Assembly: GCA_963675135.1 (NCBI GenBank)
Contig: OY776123.1
Coordinates: 18,011,840 to 18,075,839 of the forward strand
Origin: Galeopsis tetrahit
Taxonomy: Eukaryota; Streptophyta; Magnoliopsida; Lamiales; Lamiaceae
DNA length: 64,000 nucleotides
Direction of reading: 5' to 3'
Numbering within the stretch: the first letter of the stretch is position 1; each line of letters opens with the position of its first letter. Positions 56,554 through 64,000 of the stretch are shown here, piece after piece. Under the pieces are notes generated by a model. That model was not told where the DNA came from and made no database searches. It was given only the letters and a program-made list of their open reading frames with translations. Made by a program: the position numbers and the translations under genes.

Positions 56554-56558
56554 GCATG
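56554..56558. repeat. Target-site duplication (right) of second plus-strand copia
   Basis: GCATG, matching 41533-41537; beyond it the gypsy sequence resumes. Confidence 0.93.
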
Positions 56559-56805
56559 CCGTGTATTATATCTTAGCTATTAGACATATGATGCATTGTC
56601 TGTCCAACTTTTCTTAACACGTATGGGCTCTAAAGCTATTATATCTTAGCTATTATATCTTAGCTTCTTGACACGTATGGGCTCTAAAGCTTGTAGAGAA
56701 ATTTTAGATGAAAATAGGGGGTTTATGCTTCTGTACTTACTTGATTACTTGATGATGATCCCAATTTCCCCCAAAAGTTATTTGAAAGTTGTTCATCCTC
56801 CTGAG

Positions 56806-57184
56806 AGTTCGTAGGGATTATACTCTCCCAAAAGTTATTTATACTCCTAAGAGTTCGTAGGGATTATACTCTCCCAAAAGTTATTTATACTCCTAAGAGT
56901 TCGTAGGGATTATACTCTCCCAAAAGTTATTTATACTCTTAAGAGTTCTTAGGGATTATACTCTCCCAAAAGTTGTTTATACTCTTAAGAGTTCTTAGGG
57001 ATTATACTCTCCCAAAAGTTGTTTATACTCTTAAGAGTTCTTAGGGATTATACTCTCCCAAAAGTTGTTTATACTCTTAAGAGTTCTTAGGGAGTATACT
57101 CTCCCAAAAGTTGTTTATACTCTTAAGAGTTCTTAGGGATTATACTCTCCCAAAAGTTGTTTATACTCTTAAGAGTTCTTCTCG
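56806..57184. repeat. 46-bp tandem array in gypsy 3' region
   Basis: Eight full units plus a partial one, starting at 56806, 56852, 56898, 56944, 56990, 57036, 57082, 57128 and 57174, all exactly 46 bp apart. Each unit includes GGGATTATACTCTCCCAAAAG; later units contain the perfect palindrome ACTCTTAAGAGT. Units fall into two subtypes (GTTCGTAGGG early, GTTCTTAGGG late). Located between integrase and the antisense ORF of the gypsy element. Confidence 0.95.
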
Positions 57185-57947
57185 TAATAAAGTGCATTAA
57201 TTCTTCTCTGATCCAGGCTCAATTCGTACTGGGGCTAATAGGATGTGATCCACATGTGTTTTCCTCAACAACAAAACAAACAAATACAAACAAATGATTA
57301 GACTTTAGGGCCATTTTTGATAATTGACAGATTAATCATATCTTCCACTCCAAATCTCCTACTCCCCCTAGCTTTAGAGGCTATCGTGGATGAAGATCTT
57401 TAGTCACGTAACCTTAGGCATTTCCCTCTCGAATCTTTGTGTGTTGGTGCAAATCTTTCTGTCTCATCCAATGAGGCTTGTATAAACCTCCTAATTTTTT
57501 CAGGGTGAGGTAAACCTCGCAGGGGGTGAGATGGATCTCGCAGTGTCTCTATCATCTTATGTTTTAGCTTTCAAAACACATTCATTATCTCAACACTATA
57601 TGGACACATATCGATCATCTCAGCACATTATTTAATGTATGATAAACATCTCATCATAAAATAGGAATATAGTAATCATCTCATCATCACATTAACATGT
57701 ATTAAGGGAAATCACTGAAATTTTTCCAAAAACGACGCTCCATTGATCAAAAGTGTTCATCAACATAGGCAAATAAAGGGAACCTATGCCGGCCTCATTA
57801 AAAACCCCTCCGTGGTAAAACCCCAAAGGGAAACCCACGTAGAGGGAAAAAGAGTGTCGATGAAGCAATGTGTACAATTATTCGAGTGAGAAACAAACAT
57901 TTAAAATTGTTTATAGAGGGAAAGATGATAAGGGAATAACACCTTCC
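57185..57947 (-). other. Non-coding gypsy sequence between tandem array and integrase
   Basis: Element-internal region with A/C-rich runs (for example ACCCCAAAGGGAAACCCACG near 57820). No coding frame of note. Confidence 0.5.
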
Positions 57948-60900
57948 TCAAACATAAAACCTCTTCAAGTGGCACACGTTCCATGGTCGCAGTATTTCTT
58001 TCCCCATCATGTCCTGGAGTTTGTATGCTCCGCCTTTTAGTACTTGTACCACCTTGTACGGACCTTCCCAATTAGCTTCCATCTTTCCTGTATTTTTCAA
58101 GGCGTCCGCTCTCCGAAGTACTAAATCTCCAGCTTTAAAGGAACGAGGAATCACTCTGCGATCATATGCTGCCTTGATCCTGCTTTTGTATCTTTCTGCT
58201 TTCAGCCTTGCCATCTCTCTCTCTTCCTCTACCAGATCCAAGGCCTCCCTCATCAACTCTTCGTTCCTCTTCTCTTCAAAATAGGTGATTCGGTGTGATC
58301 CTAGCCTGGCCTCGGGTAGTATTACTGCTGCTGCTCCATACACCAAATAGAAGGGGTACTCTCCTGTAGCTGTCTTGGGACTAGTCCTATAGGACCAGAG
58401 GACGTTGTCTAGCTCCTTCACCCATCCTCCTCCTATCTTTTGCAATCGTGTTCGGATACCGTCCACTAGAATTATGTTTGTGACCTCCACTTGTCCATTG
58501 GCTTGTGGATGGGCCACCGAAGTGAATCTTTGCAGAATATTCCATCTTTCGCACCATTTCCTCACTTTCTCTCCATTGAATTGTGTTCCATTATCGGAAA
58601 TCAGGATTCTCGGCACTCCAAACCTGCAACAAATGTGTCTGGCTAGAAAAAGAATCACATTATCTTCCTCTATCTTGGCCAAGGGCACGGCCTCTACCCA
58701 TTTACTGAAGTAGTCCACGGCCACGATCAATAATTTCCTTCCTCCAGGTGCTAAGGGGAAGGGTCCTACTAGATCTATCCCCCATTTGGCGAAGGGGCAA
58801 GGCGAGTGCATGGCACCCATCTCCTCGGCTGGTACTCGTATTAAAGGTCCATTCTTCTGACACTTCTCGCATTTCCTCACAAATTCCCTAGCATCTCTGA
58901 TTATACTAGGCCAATAGAAACCTGCTCTAAACACCTTCTTCACCATAGTCTTATAACCCTCATGGTTGGCCGCACATCCTTCATGGATATCCTTGATTAC
59001 TAACTCTGCCTCTCTTTTCGAGAGGCATTTCAAATAGGGTTGAGTAAAGGATCTCTTGTATAATTGGTCCCCTATGATACAATATTTTCTCCTCCAAGCT
59101 TTAGCTTCCCGGGACGGGGTTACCTGTTCTTTATTCAGCTCTTCCCATATCTCTTTTCTCTAGTCGTCCCCTGCTGTTATCTCTCCAACCAGAGTTTCAG
59201 TAGCTAACCGATCTGCCACTAGCAGGGTTATCTTTCCGTGCCCCTCGAACTCAGTGGAACTGGCTAGCTTAGACAACCCATCCGCTTTTACGTTCTCTTC
59301 CCTTGGTACCTGTATCACTTCAAAAGTGTGAAATTTATTCTTTAACTTCTTTACCTGTTCTAGATAAGAGATCATCCTTTCGTCTTTGGCGAGGTACTCC
59401 CCCATAACCTGTTGCACTACCAACTGCATGAGTCAGAATATAAGGTGACTTTTTGTGCCCCCAACTCTGCTGCCATGTTGGCCCCTCTGATCAGGGCCTC
59501 GTATTCTGCACCATTATTTGAGGTTGAGAACCGGAACTTGACGGCAACCTGTACTTCTTTGCCTTCAGGATCAACCAACACTATCCCTGCTCCACATCCT
59601 AATGCAGATGCTGAGCCATCAACATACATTTTCCAGCCTTGCACCTCCTGCCCCCTGGTGGACTCTTGAATAAAGTCTGCTAAGGCTTGGGCCTTAATGG
59701 CCTTCCTTGGTTCGTAATCAATATCATATTCCTGTAATTCTACTGCCCATCTAACCATTCTTCCTGACAAGTCTGTTCTCCCTAGTGTCTGCTTTAAAGG
59801 GAAATTAGTCCGTACCATAACTTTATAAGACAATAAATAGGGGCGTAATCGCCTAGCCGTCACTACCACCGCCAAGGCCTCTTTCTCCACCTCTGAATAT
59901 CTGATCTCTGCCCCTTGAATGACCTTGCTCACATAGTATATGGGTTGTTGTGTGGAGCATTCATCTTTCATCAGGGCTGTGCTCAAGGAATGTTCCCCTA
60001 CTGAGAGGTATAAGAGTAAGACATCTCCCTGAGAGGACTTTGTCAGCTTCGGAAGCTGTTCAAGATGGAGCTTAAGTTCTTCGAAAGCTTTTTGACATTG
60101 CTCGTCCCATTCGAACCTCGACCCCTTCCTTAACGTTCAGAAGAAGTGGTGGCTCTTCTCTGCTGACCTTGCTATGAATCTACTAAGAGCTGCAATTATG
60201 TCGTTCAGGGTTTGCAATTCCTTCAGATTTCGAGGAGGTTGCATGTCGAGAACCGCCTTCACTTTAGCAGGGTTAACTTCTATCCCCCTTTGAGTCACCA
60301 TATATCCCAGGAATTTTCCTGACCCTACTCCAAAAGAACATTTAGCTGGATTTAATTTAATACCATTTTCTCTAATTACCTGAAATATCTCATTCAGGTC
60401 GTTAATATGTTCCTCTGCTTGGATACTCTTAGCTAGCATATCATCCACGCAGATCTCCATGTTTCTACCAATCTGTCCTCGAAACACCGAGTCTACCATT
60501 CTTTGATAGGTGGCTCCTGCATTTATTAGTCCAAAAGGCATACGTACATAACCGAAAGTACCACATGTTGCAATAAAACATACCTTCAGTATATCAAGAG
60601 GGTTCAACTAGATTTGATGGTACCCTTGATATGCGTCCATCATGCTAAGCAATTCGAATCCGGATGTGGCATCTACCAATTGATCAATTCTAGGCAGGGG
60701 GTAATGATCCTTGGGGCATGCTTTATTCAGATCTCTGAAGTCTATACACATTCTCCATTTGCCGCCTCCCTTAGACACCAGCACTGCATTCGAAAGCCAC
60801 TCAGGGAACTGCACCCTCTTCACATGCCCTGCACTCAACAGTTTATCAATTTCTTCTTTTACAATGAGGTTTTTCTCCTTACCAAAGTTCCTTAATTTTT

Positions 60901-61963
60901 GCTTCACTGGCCTAGCTCTGGGATCTACATTAAGGTGGTGCATCGCTATCTCTGGAGGGATACCCGTCATGTCTACCGAGGTGAAAGCAAAGATATCCGC
61001 ATTCTCCTAAAGGGTGAGTATCATCCTTTCTTGAAGTTCGGGATTCATGTGAGTACCTATCCTGGTTGTGAATCCCTCTTTTCCCGGGTAAAGCTCAATG
61101 TTCATTAATTCCTCATCTGCTTTGACCTTGGGTTGCTCCTGCACCAGCTCACCCACTTTTTGTTTTTTCAATTCAGGGTCTTCACCCTTGAATCTCTCCA
61201 TCCCTCGGAACATGGCCCTGTCCGCTATTTTAACCGATTCTACATAACATTTCCTTGCTTGGTACTGGTCCCCACATATCTCTCCCACACCCCCCGAGGC
61301 AGGGAATTTCATCTTCATGTGGAAGGTGGAAATCACTTCCTGGAAGATATTCAAGGTTGGTCTTCCCATCACCACATTATATGAGGATGGAACGTCTACT
61401 ATCAGAAACTCTATTACTTGCACGCGTCGGTTAGGGGCGGCTCCTAACCCTACTTGTAGTAATGCCGAACCAAGGGGTTGAATGGCACCCCCTGAAAATC
61501 CATAGAGGGCGGTCTCCACCGGCCTGAGTTTTATGTTTAATTCCATCTTCTTGAAACACTCCAGGAACATGATATCAGCAGAGCTCCCCGTGTCTACAAA
61601 GATTCTGGCCACATCATACCCTGCTATATCCGTGGTAATGACTAATACTTCATTATGGGTTTCTCTGGGTTCCCCAGCGTCTTCTGGCCCAAAATGAATA
61701 TCAGGAACCACTGTCATCTTTCCTATCTCGTGGCGTTCCGTATTCCTCTCACTTTTCAACGATCTAACACTCTGCTTCCTCTGTCTAAAGGAATCCCCAT
61801 CAGCAGGGCCTCCCATGATCATGTGAATAGCTCCCCTCTTTTGAGGAGGGGGTGGCTGATCCTCTGTGTTCTTCCTCTGTTCTCTTCTATTATCCTCTGG
61901 CTTCCCCTCGGGGTCCTTCCTCTTTTGCCCTCTAGGGCCTTGTCGGTCTCTGAAAACGAACTA
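57948..61963 (-). pseudogene. pol: Gypsy pol (PR-RT-RH-aRH-IN), multiply disrupted
   Basis: Protease FVDTGSSADI around 61568-61605. RT: FPEWLSNAVLV, CIDFRDLNKACPKD, MPFGLINAGATYQ and an active-site loop CVDDM (usual YVDDM) at 60437-60451. RNase H with a second RNase H-like domain (MYVDGSASALGCGAG near 59600-59640). Integrase: HHCC finger (HEGCAANHEG ... CEKCQ), core WGIDLVGPFP and ISDNGTQFNG, and C-terminal EGPYKV (GPY/F). In-frame stops lie at 61961-61963, 61007-61009, 60608-60610, 60137-60139 and 59160-59162. A frame change occurs near 59420-59428. Integrase (59033-57948) is the longest intact stretch. Certainly non-functional. Confidence 0.88.
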
Positions 61964-62322
61964 CTTTAGGTGGCCCGCTTGGATCATTCTTTCTATTTCG
62001 TCTTTCAGGTGCCAACATTGGTTTGTATCATGACCGTAGTCATTATATATGGAACCTGCAAAACCTGTCGGATTTGGGATTCTGGGGGCCCCTATTTCTT
62101 GAATAGGGGAACTTCATATCGGGGTGGTCCCCTGCTACTTCTAAAATTTCCGCTGGCTCTATCCTCAGAGGGGTATATCTCCCCGTCCTTCCTTTAGGGC
62201 TCCAGTGCGCAGCTTCTTCTCCTTTTACATTTCCCAGCCTTCTCGAACTTCTGTCTTTCTCTGGACTAGGCCTCCTTGGCATTATTTCCCTTCTTCGTTC
62301 TCCATTCCCCACCATTCTGTGA
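61964..62322 (-). pseudogene. gag: Gypsy gag C-terminal remnant
   Basis: Charged Arg/Glu/Pro-rich sequence followed by a zinc-finger-like CRFH ... YGHDTNQCWHLKDEIERMI typical of the gag C terminus in this lineage. It carries a frameshift near 62040 (FCRFHI then stop, with homology continuing one base over). The capsid part and everything 5' of it are absent; similarity ends at the (AT)n tract. Confidence 0.65.
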
Positions 62323-62325
62323 TTC

Positions 62326-62352
62326 ATATATATATATATATATATATATAAT
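62326..62352. repeat. (AT)n microsatellite at the gypsy breakpoint
   Basis: About 13 AT units, directly where gypsy gag similarity ends; a plausible deletion or recombination junction. Confidence 0.9.
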
Positions 62353-62386
62353 GTGAATATACAAGATAGAGTAGTTACGTACGTAC

Positions 62387-62563
62387 CATTGAAATGAAAA
62401 ACCAAGTGTGTGGGTCTACAATAATAGGGCTATTGTGTTTGTCCCAACGCACCCCCGGGGTCTCGATGAGTGCCTTGAATGATCGATATCGAGTCTCAAT
62501 GATAGTTCTTTGAGCAAAAACATTGTACCAAGAGAATGAGACGGGCTCATCATCAACCCTGGT
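62387..62563 (-). pseudogene. Myb/SANT-like exon fragment
   Basis: A minus-strand frame encodes SWYNVFAQRTIIETRYRSF and then ETPGVRWDKHN and IIVDPHTW. This resembles the end of a plant Myb/SANT-like DNA-binding domain (RYRS-K ... GVRWD ... W pattern, from family memory). The frame ends at a good splice donor (ATG/GTACGT, GT at 62385-62386), so it looks like an exon cut at its 5' side by the CACTA terminus at 62564. It could be a host gene or the Myb-like partner gene of a PIF/Harbinger transposon. Confidence 0.45.
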
Positions 62564-64000
62564 CACTACAAAAAAACTGCAATTTAGAGACCCAGCCCCC
62601 AAACCCGACCCAGCCCCCAAAACCCAGGTGGGCAAGTGTCCATTATTGAGCACCCGCCACTAGGACAGACAACTCTTTTGTTTTATCTTTTAATATTAAT
62701 TGTATATGTATATTAATTTATTTCTTTTACATGTATTTAAATTATAACGTTTAAATTTGTAAATGTAATTTTTTTTTATTAATTTCTAAAAATTGTAATT
62801 ACTCACAGCCGTCAAAAGCATAAGTTGTAAAATACTAAGAACTATGCATAATATTTTAACATATATAATTAATTGATTAATTTGTAAATTTAAAAAATAT
62901 ATAAAAAAAATTGTTATTGAATAATTTCAATTGTAAAAGTTTATAAATTCAAATAAATTAATTAAATTACATTTAATCTTCATCTTCATATTTCCCTTCA
63001 TCATTGTCGTCATCATCTTCTTCATCATATTCATCTCCATCCTTGCCAATTCCAATCAAATCACGATTTGTAACCGTTAAATCTACAAAAAGATTGAAAT
63101 CTCCCGCAAACACCTTAATTTTCGTCTCTATTTTTTTTTTAAACTATTTTGCAGTGCCTTGGTGCTCTGAATAGGTGATGAACATCACTTCGAATGGATT
63201 TTTGTTTGTAATGAGGTGTGATCAAACCAATCACATTTGAACCTGTAATTTAAAATAATTTTAAATTAATTATTTATATATATACACTAACACTAATAAT
63301 AATTTCAATAACAAATTGGTACTCACATATTTTTGGAACCATATTAAAAAAATATGTTGAATACTAGCATCTATGTTTGCATTTGAGATATTTTGTTCTT
63401 TCTTAATTATATTTTGTTCTTCTTGTCTTAATTGTTGAATATACATCCTAATTCACAAAAATATATTATTATCAATAATAATTATAGATTGAATAAACAT
63501 GGATGAAACTACTTACGTAGGATTGGACTTCTCTGCACAATTATATAACAAATATCACGTATGTATGTGTAATTTTCCCACCTAAAACACCTGAAATCCT
63601 TAATTTCCACACATTAATTGAGTAGGCTCGTTGATCCAACTCCACAACCCCACATATAGTTGCGTAATTGTCTCACCCATATAACACTCTATTTTAATTT
63701 AATGAAGTTTTAATATATGAATCATTCACTTAATTTGTATCTCTACCTCTGTTCATTTTAACACTTTTTAATTTAAATTTATTTTGACACGAAAATTATA
63801 TATTTTTTAAAATTTTGTAAAATTAAATGAATTCAATTTCTATAAATTAGATAACTTATTGTATCTCTTCCAAACAACTTTTAGACTAACTTTTAGACTA
63901 ATTTTGTAAAATTAAATGAAACAACTTTTAGACTAACTTGTATCACTTTCAAACAATGACTTTTACAATTAACAATGCTTCATGTATTTATACTTTTTCT
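62564..64000. mobile_element. CACTA (En/Spm) transposon end, continues past the window
   Basis: Begins CACTACAAAAAAACTGCA, the canonical plant CACTA terminus, followed by sub-terminal GACCCAGCCCCCAAA-type repeats. The opposite terminus (ending GTAGTG) is not seen before 64000. The interior is very AT-rich. Confidence 0.7.
62973..63240 (-). pseudogene. Possible C-terminal remnant of a CACTA transposase gene
   Basis: On the minus strand, a KCDWFD motif near 63236 (seen at the C-terminal part of plant CACTA transposases, from memory) is followed, with frame breaks, by a highly acidic tail (YDEEDDDDNDEG) ending TAA at 62973. Too short and broken for a firm call. Confidence 0.3.

Larger units (their letters stand above)
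37918..62322 (-). mobile_element. Old Ty3/gypsy element (Tat-type), 5'-truncated, with nested copia
   Basis: On its own (minus) strand: gag remnant, protease, RT, RNase H, a second RNase H-like domain, integrase, 46-bp tandem repeats, an ORF in antisense, PPT and 3' LTR. RT-RH-IN order marks Ty3/gypsy. A second (archaeal-type) RNase H and an antisense intron-bearing ORF between pol and the 3' LTR are known traits of Tat-lineage elements. The 5' LTR, PBS and start of gag are missing: coding similarity stops at an (AT)n tract at 62326. Multiple stops and frameshifts make it the oldest unit here. A complete copia (41538-56553) sits within it. Confidence 0.82.

Noticed and set aside
56806..57184. 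Regular array resembling a CRISPR
   Set aside because: Units are contiguous 46-bp copies with no unique spacers, in plant retroelement DNA.
63100..63160. Second CACTA terminus at a TCTCTATTTTTT run
   Set aside because: Lacks the TTGTAGTG end, and the flanking sequence is not inverted to 62564.

Overview
This window is plant nuclear DNA, most likely from a eudicot. It is AT-rich, has intron-bearing gene fragments, and is dominated by nested LTR retrotransposons that use the plant initiator-Met primer site TGGTATCAGAGC. I cannot name the species. Roughly 95% of positions 2314-62320 belong to five retroelement units and one DNA transposon. Three fragments of non-retroelement genes also appear: a SINA-type E3 ligase (left edge), a broken carbohydrate-esterase-like first exon (35469-35584) and a Myb/SANT-like exon fragment (62387-62563).

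Layout, left half. 1-761: minus-strand last exon of a SINA-like ubiquitin ligase. 762-2313: intron/intergenic DNA with a MITE-like end and an LTR-like scrap. 2314-35468: a tandem Ty1/copia (Sirevirus-like) locus with a 5'-truncated copy (third ORF only), a shared LTR (6767-8409), gag, pol, third ORF and a final LTR (33824-35468). Inside it, between pol and the third ORF, sits a second, related copia element on the minus strand (14811-28106, two 1338-bp LTRs, perfect ACCTC target duplication). The outer element's right LTR lies within the first coding exon of the esterase-like gene.

Layout, right half. 36458-37323: a MULE-type element with long inverted repeats and a 9-bp target duplication. 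37918 to about 62322: an old, heavily mutated minus-strand Ty3/gypsy element of Tat type. It has one LTR, an intron-containing antisense ORF, a 46-bp tandem array and a decayed gag-pol; its 5' end is missing. A third, young copia element (41538-56553, perfect GCATG target duplication) of the same family as the left locus is nested in it. 62564 to the end: one terminus of a CACTA transposon, inserted in or next to the Myb/SANT-like exon.

The copia elements share gag (CCHC knuckle), pol (protease, integrase, reverse transcriptase, RNase H) and a very large third ORF of about 1050-1600 codons downstream of pol. That ORF has recognisably related N- and C-terminal domains in both families and no visible signal peptide or membrane segment. 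This conserved, apparently non-envelope third protein is the most interesting biology here. The nested minus-strand copia is the only unit in which both gag and pol are open.
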